The notes under the pieces: model-generated
Told to the model about the DNA's origin: nothing
The model's input: the letters and a program-made list of their open reading frames with translations, nothing else
The model's database searches: none
Assembly (NCBI GenBank): GCA_945860705.1
Contig: CAMART010000003.1
Span: forward strand, 1 to 64,000
Direction of reading: 5' to 3'
DNA from: Chitinophaga pinensis
GTDB lineage: Bacteria; Bacteroidota; Bacteroidia; Chitinophagales; CAMDFR01
DNA: 64,000 bases
Translations under genes and position numbers: made by a program
Part shown: positions 9,407-18,612 of the stretch, piece after piece
Position numbering within the stretch: position 1 is the first letter of the stretch
How the letters are laid out: each line of letters begins with the position of its first letter

Positions 9407-9795
9407 ATAAGTCTATCTATTTTATGCTATGCTTTTTAATTATTAGTATAGTACTACTCTCCTATTCTTGTACGAAGCCAGAAAAAGAATATGCAGTCAT
9501 CAAAGGTACAGTAAATCATCATGAATGGGAAGTAGCTGGCATGAAAGTTTACCTAAAAAAAAATGCGAAAGATTTCCCAGGATTTGACGCATCAAAATAT
9601 GATGATAGCACCATAGCGCGCAGTGGTGAGCGTTTCAAAGCACCTTTTGTATTCAGAAATTTGGAACCCGGCGACTATTATTTGATGGCTACAGGATTTG
9701 ATACGCTTTTTAATATGCCTGCAAAAGGAGCTCTACAAGTGACTATACAAAGCAACTATGATATCAAAAATGTAGTTCTTGTAGTTAGCGAATAA
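9388..9795 (+). CDS. lipoprotein, carboxypeptidase-regulatory-like fold
   Basis: MFEKNSYKSIYFMLCFLIISIVLLSYSC lipobox; YAVIKGTVNHHEWEVAGMKVYLKK and FVFRNLEPGDYYLMATGFD are typical of Ig-like regulatory domains. ORF track gives upstream start 9376. Confidence 0.65.
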   Translation: MFEKNSYKSIYFMLCFLIISIVLLSYSCTKPEKEYAVIKGTVNHHEWEVAGMKVYLKKNAKDFPGFDASKYDDSTIARSGERFKAPFVFRNLEPGDYYLMATGFDTLFNMPAKGALQVTIQSNYDIKNVVLVVSE

Positions 9796-9820
9796 AATAT
9801 AAATACTATTTTTTTATAAC

Positions 9821-9828
9821 TAATTTTG
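9821..9828 (+). promoter_or_regulatory. -7 box TAATTTTG ending 4 nt before ATG 9833
   Basis: Exact TAnnTTTG; possible leaderless promoter. Confidence 0.55.
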
Positions 9829-9832
9829 TGCT

Positions 9833-10870
9833 ATGAGTAAAGAAGAAAAATTATCAAACTACGACCCAAGTGGTGTAGGTGCATCTGGAAGCATTTATGG
9901 ACTTCCATTCAATTTTGAAGAATCTAGAATCATACTACTTCCTGTGCCTTGGGATGTGACCGTATCATATGGCGAAGGCACCCATGAAGCGCCAGAGCGC
10001 ATTCTTGATGCTTCATCACAAGTAGATTTGTATGATTTTGACAATCCTGATGCTTGGGAAAACGGCATCTATATGCTCGATATCTCTGAGGAGATAAAAG
10101 GAATCTCTCACTTAAACAGAGCTAAGGCTACAGAAATAATCAAATACCAAGAGAAGGGAGGAAATCTAGAAGAAAACCATGCCCTCAAACAACAGTTGGC
10201 TGAAGTAAACGAAGCTAGTAGCAACTTAAATAAATGGGTATTTGATCAAGCAAATACGCTACTCAATAGAGGTAAAATAGTAGGTCTTGTAGGTGGCGAC
10301 CATAGCACTCCGCTAGGCTATTTAATGGCTCTTGCTAATAAATATGAAGATTTTGGTATCCTACAAATAGATGCACATGCAGACTTACGTGAGGCATACG
10401 AAGGTTTTACATACAGCCATGCATCTATCATGTACAATGCACTCAAAGAAATAAAAAATATCTCCAAACTCATACAAGTAGGTGTGCGAGATATTTGTCA
10501 CGAAGAAGTGAACTTAATCAACGAAAGTAAAGGTAGAGTGATATCCTACTTTGACCCTTATCTAAAAGAACAATCATACCTTGGCAAACACTGGAATGAC
10601 TTGTGTGAACGTATCATCAAAGACTTACCACAACATGTATATATCAGCTATGATATAGATGGTCTTGACCCTAAACTTTGCCCAGGAACAGGTACGCCTG
10701 TAGCAGGAGGCTTTGAAGTGGAGATGGTCAACTACTTGATAGGAAAAGTAAAAGAAAGTGGTAGAAAAATCATCGGCTTTGATCTAGTAGAAGTAGGTAC
10801 TAGCGAGTGGGATGCCAACGTAGGCGCACGTGTGCTCTACAAACTATGCAATCTGGCTAGTATTGATTAA
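9833..10870 (+). CDS. arginase/agmatinase/formimidoylglutamase family protein
   Basis: Ureohydrolase metal motifs GGDHS, DAHADLRE, SYDIDGLDP. Confidence 0.9.
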   Translation: MSKEEKLSNYDPSGVGASGSIYGLPFNFEESRIILLPVPWDVTVSYGEGTHEAPERILDASSQVDLYDFDNPDAWENGIYMLDISEEIKGISHLNRAKATEIIKYQEKGGNLEENHALKQQLAEVNEASSNLNKWVFDQANTLLNRGKIVGLVGGDHSTPLGYLMALANKYEDFGILQIDAHADLREAYEGFTYSHASIMYNALKEIKNISKLIQVGVRDICHEEVNLINESKGRVISYFDPYLKEQSYLGKHWNDLCERIIKDLPQHVYISYDIDGLDPKLCPGTGTPVAGGFEVEMVNYLIGKVKESGRKIIGFDLVEVGTSEWDANVGARVLYKLCNLASID

Positions 10871-10878
10871 ATTCCATC

Positions 10879-10898
10879 CAATGGGCTTAAGCCCATTG
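10879..10898. repeat. perfect 20-bp palindrome CAATGGGCTTAAGCCCATTG
   Basis: Read directly; self-reverse-complementary, 9 nt after the stop codon. Confidence 0.9.
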
Positions 10899-10976
10899 AC
10901 AAAAAAACTTAAGCCCATTGACAAATAAACTTAAGCCCATTGACAAATAAATTTTAGCCCATTGACAAAAAAAGTT
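10889..10976. repeat. 22-bp tandem repeat, 4 copies
   Basis: Units 10889-10910, 10911-10932, 10933-10954, 10955-10976; consensus AAGCCCATTGACAAAWAAACTT. Confidence 0.92.
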
Positions 10977-11012
10977 TGTAGACAATTAATTATTAACTAG
11001 GTAAAACAAGCA

Positions 11013-11498
11013 ATGAAAAAATCAATTTCCATCATACTTTTTTGTTTTCTATTTTCTATATCTTTTGCTCAGAAAAAGGAAGATATAGTAGGAAAGTGGA
11101 AGATAGTAAAACTTATTACAGAAGGTATAGAATTTGACTATGAAAATATCGAAAAATCAAAAAACGAGCACTTTATTAATAGCTATAATGAATATTTTGA
11201 TGATAAAAATATTGCATCCAAAGAAGATTCTCTAGAAATAGATTCTATAATAGAAATTGAATTTTTAATATATAAATCTATCATCTTTAATTTCAATAGT
11301 GACGGTACTTGTTTTGCAACTATGTTAGATAGGAAAGAAAATGTAATATATAGTAATGAAAATGGAATTCTAACTATTAAATATAGTGATGGACAAATTG
11401 AGAAATTATTTTATAAAATAGAAAATGATATACTTATTGTTTCAGATTCTGATACTGAAGATATTGAACTAACTGTCTATTTAAGAAAAGTTGATTAA
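11013..11498 (+). CDS. secreted lipocalin-like protein
   Basis: Signal peptide; DIVGKWKIVKL start of lipocalin-like domain. Confidence 0.65.
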   Translation: MKKSISIILFCFLFSISFAQKKEDIVGKWKIVKLITEGIEFDYENIEKSKNEHFINSYNEYFDDKNIASKEDSLEIDSIIEIEFLIYKSIIFNFNSDGTCFATMLDRKENVIYSNENGILTIKYSDGQIEKLFYKIENDILIVSDSDTEDIELTVYLRKVD

Positions 11499-11540
11499 TG
11501 TATTTACGAAAGCTAGCATATAAAAAATTGCTAAATAATT

Positions 11541-11843
11541 ATGAAAATAAAATTAGTACAAGTCACTTCTAGTATGATTTTTGGACTTTTTATTTATTAT
11601 GGATATTGGAACATCATTAGCGGAATTAATCCTATTTTTTTAGTAATTTTAGTTTCTGTATCATTGATATTGTTATTAATAAATTTGGTGCTTATTAAAA
11701 GATGCCAATATAAATTTTACACAATAATTATTTTCGTCATTTTAGGATTTGTTTTGCCTCTATTTATTATTTTTTCTAAAATGAATTCAATTAAATCTGA
11801 TAAAGTATCAAGAAGATATATTCAAGAAAATTACTCTAAATAA
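11541..11843 (+). CDS. small hypothetical membrane protein
   Basis: 100 aa, three hydrophobic segments. Confidence 0.55.
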   Translation: MKIKLVQVTSSMIFGLFIYYGYWNIISGINPIFLVILVSVSLILLLINLVLIKRCQYKFYTIIIFVILGFVLPLFIIFSKMNSIKSDKVSRRYIQENYSK

Positions 11844-11940
11844 AAAGAGTATTTAATTATAAGAATATAAAATATTCACTAATAAATTTTACTTTTCTAA
11901 TTAAGAAGTTTTAGAAGCTAAAAAAACAAATCTCCAACCC

Positions 11941-12594
11941 CTACTCCAACCTATCATCTGGATTACGTTTTTTCTTGAAGTCTCCATTTCGCCATGCTTG
12001 TATGAATTTGTACCATGCAAGTGGATTTACTTGTGTGATAGTAGTTGGTACTTGTCGTCCGTAGTAAAATCGTTGCTGTTCTTTTTTCATAAAATAATCG
12101 CCATTCTCATTGCCATCCATCGCCATATGTTCGCCAATCTCAGACATACGTTGTTTATTTAAGTTTTTATTTGCTATAGCTATTTGGTCATCGGCATAGT
12201 CGCCATTTACAAATCTATCTCTAAACTCCTCTCGACTCATACGTGGCAATATAAATATAGTATCTAGATATTCATTATCTCTAGACATAAGTTGAACTAT
12301 AGTGAGTTTATCTTTATCTAGATTAGAAGGCAATACATATATATGCGGACTATAACCTACACTAGTGAACAAGATACTATCTCCCTCGCGAGCTACAAAC
12401 GAAAAGAATCCATCTTCTCTACTAAAAACACCTCGTTTATCGGTTTTATTGAAAATAGCAACAAAAGGAATACCTACCAAACTATCTGTAGTGACTACCA
12501 ATCCAGAAAGTTGGATGATTTTTTTGTTATTGTTTTGTGCCTGTGTATGAGCAAAAACAAACAAAACCAATACTATGTAAATTAGTTTTTTCAA
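11941..12594 (-). CDS. secreted carboxypeptidase-like regulatory domain protein
   Basis: Signal peptide; QLSGLVVTTDSLVGIPFVAIFNKTDKRGVFSREDGFFSFVAREGDSILFTSVGY. Confidence 0.8.
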   Translation of the reverse strand: MKKLIYIVLVLFVFAHTQAQNNNKKIIQLSGLVVTTDSLVGIPFVAIFNKTDKRGVFSREDGFFSFVAREGDSILFTSVGYSPHIYVLPSNLDKDKLTIVQLMSRDNEYLDTIFILPRMSREEFRDRFVNGDYADDQIAIANKNLNKQRMSEIGEHMAMDGNENGDYFMKKEQQRFYYGRQVPTTITQVNPLAWYKFIQAWRNGDFKKKRNPDDRLE

Positions 12595-12665
12595 TACTAC
12601 AAATCTAGTTGAAATTTAAAGATAAAACCCATGTACATATATTAATAAATCTTAAAAAGAAATGT

Positions 12666-14078
12666 TTAGCTCTGTTTGATTATTTCTTGAATATCGCTCA
12701 TGATCTGATGTGCTATATGGTCTGCTGTAGTCATATGGCTACTTTCGGCATATATACGCACGATAGGCTCTGTATTAGATTTACGCAGTTGCACCCATTC
12801 TTTATCAAATTCTATTTTCAAACCATCGATATCGTTGATAGGCTGTTTGCTGTACTTAGTTTTTATTTTAGCAAATATTTTATCTAAGTCTACTGATTTA
12901 TCTACTTCTATTTTATTTTTAGATATAAAATAATCTGGATAAGTTCTTCTGAGTATTGAGCAGGTTTTATTGCTTTTGGCAAGATGTGTCAAAAATAAGG
13001 CTATACCCACCAAGGCATCTCTACCATAGTGTAATTCTGGATATATAATACCTCCATTGCCCTCACCTCCTATCACGGCGTTTATCGCTTTCATTTTTTC
13101 TACTACATTCACCTCTCCTACCGCAGATGCTTCGTAAGTCATACCATGTTTTTCGGTCACATCTCTGAGCGCTCGTGTAGAAGATAGATTAGAAACAGTA
13201 TTGCCAGGTGTATTCATCAATACATAATCTGCCACAGCTACTAGAGTATACTCTTCACCAAACATACTTCCATCTTCGCATACCAAAGCCAATCTATCTA
13301 CATCTGGGTCTACTACTATACCTAGATGCGCCTTATGATGTTTTACTTGTGAAGAAATCTCCGTAAGATGCTCTGGAAGTGGCTCTGGATTATGAGGGAA
13401 ATGACCTGTAGGTTCACAGAATATTTCTATGATATTTTTTACACCCAAAGCTCTTAGTAATTGTGGTACTGCTATACCTCCTGTCGAGTTCACTGCGTCT
13501 ACTACTATACTAAAATTAGCTTGAGCTATTGCATCTTTGTCTACTAAAGGCAAATTTAAAATCATCTCAATATGCCTGGTGATATAACTAACGTCTTTGC
13601 TATATTTGCCTATAGAATTGACATCTGCAAATTCAAAATCATTATTATTGGATAGTGCTAAAACTTCTTCACCATCTTTCGCACTCAGAAACTCTCCTTT
13701 TTCATTAAGCAATTTCAGTGCATTCCATTGTTTTGGATTGTGGCTAGCAGTGAGTATGATACCTCCACCTGCTTTTTCTACAGGTACAGCCACTTCTACT
13801 GTAGGTGTAGTACTGAGCCCCACATCTACCACATCCATACCTAAGCTAAGTAAAGTACCAACCACCAAATGATTGCACATTTCGCCAGATATACGGGCAT
13901 CTCTACCTACCACTATTTTTTTATTACCAGTTTTGGCTGTTATAAAACGAGCATAAGCCGTAGTAAATTTTACAATATCAAAAGGAGTAAGATTTTCATC
14001 TGGTTTTCCTCCTATAGTTCCTCTTATTCCAGAAATAGATTTTATTAAACTCAAAGCAATAGTATTTTTGTAAAACAA
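12666..14078 (-). CDS. glmM: phosphoglucosamine mutase / phosphohexomutase
   Basis: SGIRGTIG, TASHNPKQWNALKL phosphoserine loop, DPDVDRLAL metal site, GEGNGG, RKSNTEPIVRIY. Confidence 0.92.
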   Translation of the reverse strand: MFYKNTIALSLIKSISGIRGTIGGKPDENLTPFDIVKFTTAYARFITAKTGNKKIVVGRDARISGEMCNHLVVGTLLSLGMDVVDVGLSTTPTVEVAVPVEKAGGGIILTASHNPKQWNALKLLNEKGEFLSAKDGEEVLALSNNNDFEFADVNSIGKYSKDVSYITRHIEMILNLPLVDKDAIAQANFSIVVDAVNSTGGIAVPQLLRALGVKNIIEIFCEPTGHFPHNPEPLPEHLTEISSQVKHHKAHLGIVVDPDVDRLALVCEDGSMFGEEYTLVAVADYVLMNTPGNTVSNLSSTRALRDVTEKHGMTYEASAVGEVNVVEKMKAINAVIGGEGNGGIIYPELHYGRDALVGIALFLTHLAKSNKTCSILRRTYPDYFISKNKIEVDKSVDLDKIFAKIKTKYSKQPINDIDGLKIEFDKEWVQLRKSNTEPIVRIYAESSHMTTADHIAHQIMSDIQEIIKQS

Positions 14079-14110
14079 AATTAGTAAATAATATCGTAAT
14101 CAATAATAAT

Positions 14111-14851
14111 ATGAGTAATAACAAAAAAGAATGGTTTGCCACTTGGTTTGATAGTCCCTACTACCACACCTTATACAAACATAGAGACCATAGCGAAGCA
14201 AGCCAATTTATTGATAAACTAAGTTCTTATCTACAAATAAATGACTCACATAAAATATTGGACTTGGCCTGTGGCAAAGGAAGACATGCCATACAACTGA
14301 GCAAAAGCTATGCTGAAGTTTGGGGTGTAGACTTATCTGAAAACAGTATACTCGAAGCAAAAAAATCTGAAACTACTAATTTACATTTCGACACGCACGA
14401 TATGCGTGAGGTATTCAAAGCAAATTATTTCACACATGTTTTGAATCTTTTTACCAGTTTTGGCTACTTTGATGATGAGGCAGACAATCTAAAAATGCTT
14501 CAATCTATAAACACTATGCTATTAGAAGATGGAATATTACTCATTGATTTTTTTAATAGTAATAAAGTAATCAAGAATATGATAGCTCATGAAAAGAAAG
14601 TGATAGATGGAATTATTTTTTCTATTGATAAAAAAATTGAGAATAAAAAAATCATTAAAAAGATCAGTTTTCAAGATAAAGGAATAGCACACGAATATTT
14701 TGAACAAGTACAATTATTTAGCAAAAATGAAATAGTGAGCATGCTTGAGCAGACAAATTTTAGTGTTTTAGATATATTTGGCAATTATCAATTAGAGAAT
14801 TTCGACACTGAAAACTCAGATAGATTGATAATAGTAGCGGAGAAGAAGTAA
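14111..14851 (+). CDS. class I SAM-dependent methyltransferase
   Basis: KILDLACGKGRHAIQLSKSYAEVWGVDLSENSI. Confidence 0.9.
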   Translation: MSNNKKEWFATWFDSPYYHTLYKHRDHSEASQFIDKLSSYLQINDSHKILDLACGKGRHAIQLSKSYAEVWGVDLSENSILEAKKSETTNLHFDTHDMREVFKANYFTHVLNLFTSFGYFDDEADNLKMLQSINTMLLEDGILLIDFFNSNKVIKNMIAHEKKVIDGIIFSIDKKIENKKIIKKISFQDKGIAHEYFEQVQLFSKNEIVSMLEQTNFSVLDIFGNYQLENFDTENSDRLIIVAEKK

Positions 14852-14861
14852 ATACTTATAT

Positions 14862-14883
14862 CCAAGGGGTTTAAACCCCTTGG
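14862..14883. repeat. perfect 22-bp palindrome CCAAGGGGTTTAAACCCCTTGG
   Basis: Read directly; 10 nt after the methyltransferase stop; no U-tract follows. Confidence 0.9.
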
Positions 14884-14982
14884 GGAAAGGTATAGTTAAA
14901 CACATTATCGAAATTCCGTTAATCAATTTATGTAAAAATAAATCTAACTATTATTCGTTTTATTTATAAATTTATATTTAGA

Positions 14983-15420
14983 ATGAAAATAACTTTACAA
15001 TATTTACCCCAACTTTTTTCTTTGGTATTAATTTACATTATTATCAACTCATTAACTTCTTGTAATAAAAATAAAATAAATGAAGAACTTATTGGCAGTT
15101 GGAGGTTAGATAGTATTATGCCTATATCATCTAAAGTTGGTTTGCAAGATACTATAATCGGTTATACTGTAGTTCAGTTTAAGGAGGATAAAACTTTAAA
15201 CATTTCAACTATAGGAATTATTGCAGGCACTTATGAACTTAAAAAAAAGAATAAAATTACTGCTGTCGTAGAGCGTAAAGCTACAACAGGTTATACAATT
15301 CCACACTGGCAAAATGTACTCATAGATTTATTAAATAATGCAGTAAGATATGATATAAATAACAATCAATTAACAATTTATAAAAGTGACAATTGGATAG
15401 GTAAATTATCAAGATTATAA
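14983..15420 (+). CDS. lipocalin-like lipoprotein
   Basis: Lipobox LTSC; ELIGSWRLDSI. Confidence 0.65.
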   Translation: MKITLQYLPQLFSLVLIYIIINSLTSCNKNKINEELIGSWRLDSIMPISSKVGLQDTIIGYTVVQFKEDKTLNISTIGIIAGTYELKKKNKITAVVERKATTGYTIPHWQNVLIDLLNNAVRYDINNNQLTIYKSDNWIGKLSRL

Positions 15421-15422
15421 AC

Positions 15423-16682
15423 ATGAAAATAAAAGAAGAACTACTCCATTTTATTTGGCAGTACAAGCTATTTGATACTAGTAATCTGGTATGCACTAAT
15501 GGAGAGAAAATAAGCATCGTGCAGTTTGGCAAATTGAATACTAATGCTGGTCCTGACTTTAGTCACGCACAAGTAAAAATTGGTGATACACTTCTAGCTG
15601 GACATATAGAAGTTCATGTATTTAGTAGTGATTTTACTAAACATCAACATCAATTAGATGATGCATATAAAAATTTGATACTACATGTTGTATATGCTCA
15701 TGACAAAGAAATAGACGCTCTCAACTATCCTACATTAGAGCTCAAAAAATATATATCAAAAGACACAATTCATAAATACGAAGAACTAGTAGAAGCATTG
15801 CATCCTATACCCTGCAATAAACTTTACAAAAAAATTGATGAAATCAAGTATCAGTTTTTCATGCAAAAACTTTGCATAGAAAGACTAGAAAGTAAAGTAG
15901 AAAACATAGCACAAATACATACTCAATATAAAGGCGATTGGAATAAAACAGCTACTATTCTTATCAGTGGCTATATGGGGCAAAACATCAATAAAGAAGC
16001 ATTTATGAGATTGCTAGCTAGTTTTGACCATAAGATCATAATTAAATATTGCAAAAACAGAACAAAAACTGAAGCGCTACTTATGGGGCAAAGTGGATTG
16101 TTAGATTCTAAACATGCAGAAAAAGACAATCCATATATTCAAGAACTTCAAAAAGAATACAATTATTTAAAATGCCTAAATGAACTCACTCCAATCAAAG
16201 ATATTGAATGGAAATTTGCCAAGATGCGTCCTGTTGCATTTCCTACAGTGCGTATTTCTCAATTGGCACATATTTTATTTTTGTATCCCAATATTTTTGA
16301 TGAATTAATTTTAGGATTTGATATCAAAAACATCTATAAACAGCTCGACGTACAATGTCACGAAACCTGGTCGCCAAGCAACATTGAACAAGTGACACTA
16401 GGGAAAACTACTATTGATATCATTATCATCAATGCTATAGTTCCATTGCTCTATTTTTATGGGAAAGAAAGTGGGGAACAGAGTTACTGCGACAAAGCCA
16501 TAGAAATACTCGAACATATAAAAGCAGAAAAAAACAAAATCACCAAACTCTATGAAGCTTTAGAATTTGATAATAAAAATGCACTTCACTCACAAGGTAT
16601 TCTAGAACTTAAAAATAATTATTGTGACTTGAAAAATTGTTTGAATTGTACTATTGGGTTGGAGATTTTAAAAAGAACATAG
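15423..16682 (+). CDS. DUF2851 family protein
   Basis: FGKLNTNAGPDFSHAQVKIGDTLLAGHIEVHVFSSDF motif recognised from Bacteroidota DUF2851. Confidence 0.85.
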   Translation: MKIKEELLHFIWQYKLFDTSNLVCTNGEKISIVQFGKLNTNAGPDFSHAQVKIGDTLLAGHIEVHVFSSDFTKHQHQLDDAYKNLILHVVYAHDKEIDALNYPTLELKKYISKDTIHKYEELVEALHPIPCNKLYKKIDEIKYQFFMQKLCIERLESKVENIAQIHTQYKGDWNKTATILISGYMGQNINKEAFMRLLASFDHKIIIKYCKNRTKTEALLMGQSGLLDSKHAEKDNPYIQELQKEYNYLKCLNELTPIKDIEWKFAKMRPVAFPTVRISQLAHILFLYPNIFDELILGFDIKNIYKQLDVQCHETWSPSNIEQVTLGKTTIDIIIINAIVPLLYFYGKESGEQSYCDKAIEILEHIKAEKNKITKLYEALEFDNKNALHSQGILELKNNYCDLKNCLNCTIGLEILKRT

Positions 16683-16793
16683 AAGATTTATCATTATTAA
16701 TATTTTATAATACATAATTTATTTATTTGATTACCCGGTTAGACCAAAATTTACTTTTTTTTCATCAGAGTATTTCAGCTTGTTATCATTTTT

Positions 16794-17180
16794 GCCTTCG
16801 GCGATTTCTTTTGTCTTGAAACAAAAGAAACAAAAATTCAAGTCTTTGAATCCTTTTATAACAAAACTATATTTACTTATACCCATTAAAATAAGGCGTG
16901 GCATCATTATTTATCTTTTAAAGTCAATTTATCTGCCACACCATTTTAATGATGCATTATCTCCAGCATATAAGTAAACTTGTTTTGTAGATAAAACCAT
17001 TCAATGACATTAAGCAAATACAAAAAGGCATTTGTGACTTATATGGTTAATCCAATTTAATTATAACAATGCTCGCACCCGATGGGTGCGGTGGCAGGTC
17101 AAAACGGCTGGAAGCTTCGTTTTTACTTGTCTTTTTTGGTTACTTTTTTTGACTAAGAAAAGAAGTAACACGCCGTAGGC
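16794..17180. repeat. candidate non-autonomous element bounded by inverted arms
   Basis: Left arm GCCTTCGGCGATTTCTTTTGTCTTGAAACAAAAGAAAC (16794-16831); reverse complement of right arm (17139-17180) is GCCTACGGCGTGTTACTTCTTTTCTTAGTCAAAAAAAGTAAC. Non-coding interior. Confidence 0.6.
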
Positions 17181-17199
17181 TAGAAAATGGATGAACTAA

Positions 17200-17721
17200 G
17201 TGAAAAAGAAATTGAATGATTCGATAATTCCTACTATTTTTGAAAAACAATTTATAACTATGCTAGAAAACATCACCCGATTTAATGTAAGAGTATATGG
17301 AATACTTGTGAATGAACACAATCACATACTAGTATCTGACGAGCTGATAAGAGGTGCTGAATACACTAAGTTTCCTGGTGGTGGATTGGAGTTTGGCGAG
17401 GGTACACGTAGTTGTTTGATAAGAGAGTTCAAAGAAGAAACTGGCGTTTTGATTCATGTAAAAGAACATATTTATACAACCGATGTATTTGTTGCATCAG
17501 ACTTTGATGATGATAGCCAAGTGCTTTGCATATATTATTTAGTTGGTAGCCCAGACTGGAGCAAAATTAAAACCAGTTCAAAAAAGTTTGATTTTGAAAA
17601 AGGTATCAATGAAAGTTTTAGATGGGTAAAAATAGATGAACTCAAGAACGAACAACATATGCTCTTGCCAACAGATAAAACCGTAGTAAAAATACTAGAA
17701 GCAATAAAATTATTTCTTTAA
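17200..17721 (+). CDS. NUDIX hydrolase
   Basis: Nudix box GGGLEFGEGTRSCLIREFKEETGVLI; GTG at 17200 or ATG at 17260 are possible starts. Confidence 0.9.
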   Translation: MKKKLNDSIIPTIFEKQFITMLENITRFNVRVYGILVNEHNHILVSDELIRGAEYTKFPGGGLEFGEGTRSCLIREFKEETGVLIHVKEHIYTTDVFVASDFDDDSQVLCIYYLVGSPDWSKIKTSSKKFDFEKGINESFRWVKIDELKNEQHMLLPTDKTVVKILEAIKLFL

Positions 17722-18612
17722 GAATCGAAGTAGCCTTGGCAATCGATTCTCTTTGTAATGAGTATAGTTTTGTTCTATTGCTCCAAACTGCTTATAAAAA
17801 TTTTTAACTCCAGCAATTTCCGACCCTTCAAAATCTAAAATCAAAGAAGTATTTACATACTGCTTTATGATAGAATCAAATAAGTATGCAGAAGCCTGTT
17901 TCTCTTTAGCAATAGGCGAATTGAATGGAGCTAGGTTTATGATTCTATTTTTATAAACAATAAATAAAGCAACACTCAATATCGAATTACCTTCTTTTAT
18001 AGCATATGCTTGTAACATTTTATTAGTATCGAGTGCTTTATACAACTGTACTAATAAATCATATATCTCTTTACTATATTTATTTTTCTCTTCATCGAGC
18101 ATTATTTTTTTTGCAAAAGATAAATATTCACTTTCTTGAATAGCCTCAAAAACTAATGGATATTTGCTAGCTTTTTTAAGATTGCGTTTTAGATTATCAG
18201 AAAATCCAATATAAATATTTTCATATGATTGTTGCAAATCTAAAATCAAATTACACCTTAGTTTTCCTTCTATTTTATTGGTATAGTTTATATATGTATC
18301 TATATATTTAATACTTGAAGGAATTCTTTTTATGAATGATTCTTCTTGCTCTTGTGATAAATTTATAGTAGAATAAATTCCTAATTGCTGTGAAAAATAT
18401 GGCTGAAAAACGTAGCTTACTCCTAGTTTTTCTCTAATAGGCAAAGGCATTACAGCCGTATAATCCTCTAAAACTAAAGCATCCCAATTTTGCTCACATG
18501 TAGCATCTAGATAAAATGATAAGGCATAAGGCAAACTACATGATGAGGATAATATACAAGTATCCCATTTTTTAAAATCTATTTCTTTATATGAAATATA
18601 TTTAATATTCAT
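17710..18612 (-). CDS. hypothetical protein with acyltransferase (GNAT/FemAB)-like C-terminal half
   Basis: FSDNLKRNLKKASKYPL...SVALFIVYKNRIINLAPFNSPIAKEKQASAYLFDSIIKQY...LDFEGSEIAGVKNFYKQFGA resembles FemAB-type proteins. Confidence 0.6.
   Translation of the reverse strand: MNIKYISYKEIDFKKWDTCILSSSCSLPYALSFYLDATCEQNWDALVLEDYTAVMPLPIREKLGVSYVFQPYFSQQLGIYSTINLSQEQEESFIKRIPSSIKYIDTYINYTNKIEGKLRCNLILDLQQSYENIYIGFSDNLKRNLKKASKYPLVFEAIQESEYLSFAKKIMLDEEKNKYSKEIYDLLVQLYKALDTNKMLQAYAIKEGNSILSVALFIVYKNRIINLAPFNSPIAKEKQASAYLFDSIIKQYVNTSLILDFEGSEIAGVKNFYKQFGAIEQNYTHYKENRLPRLLRFLKK

Noticed and set aside
10889-10976. Possible CRISPR array
   Set aside because: Direct tandem 22-bp repeats with no unique spacers and no cas genes nearby.
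12343-12887. Short plus-strand ORFs (12343-12585, 12365-12550, 12609-12887)
   Set aside because: Overlap confidently called minus-strand genes and show no family features.
16780-16977. 65-aa ORF in the 16683-17199 spacer
   Set aside because: Begins in the inverted arm of the repeat element; low-complexity and no recognisable features.
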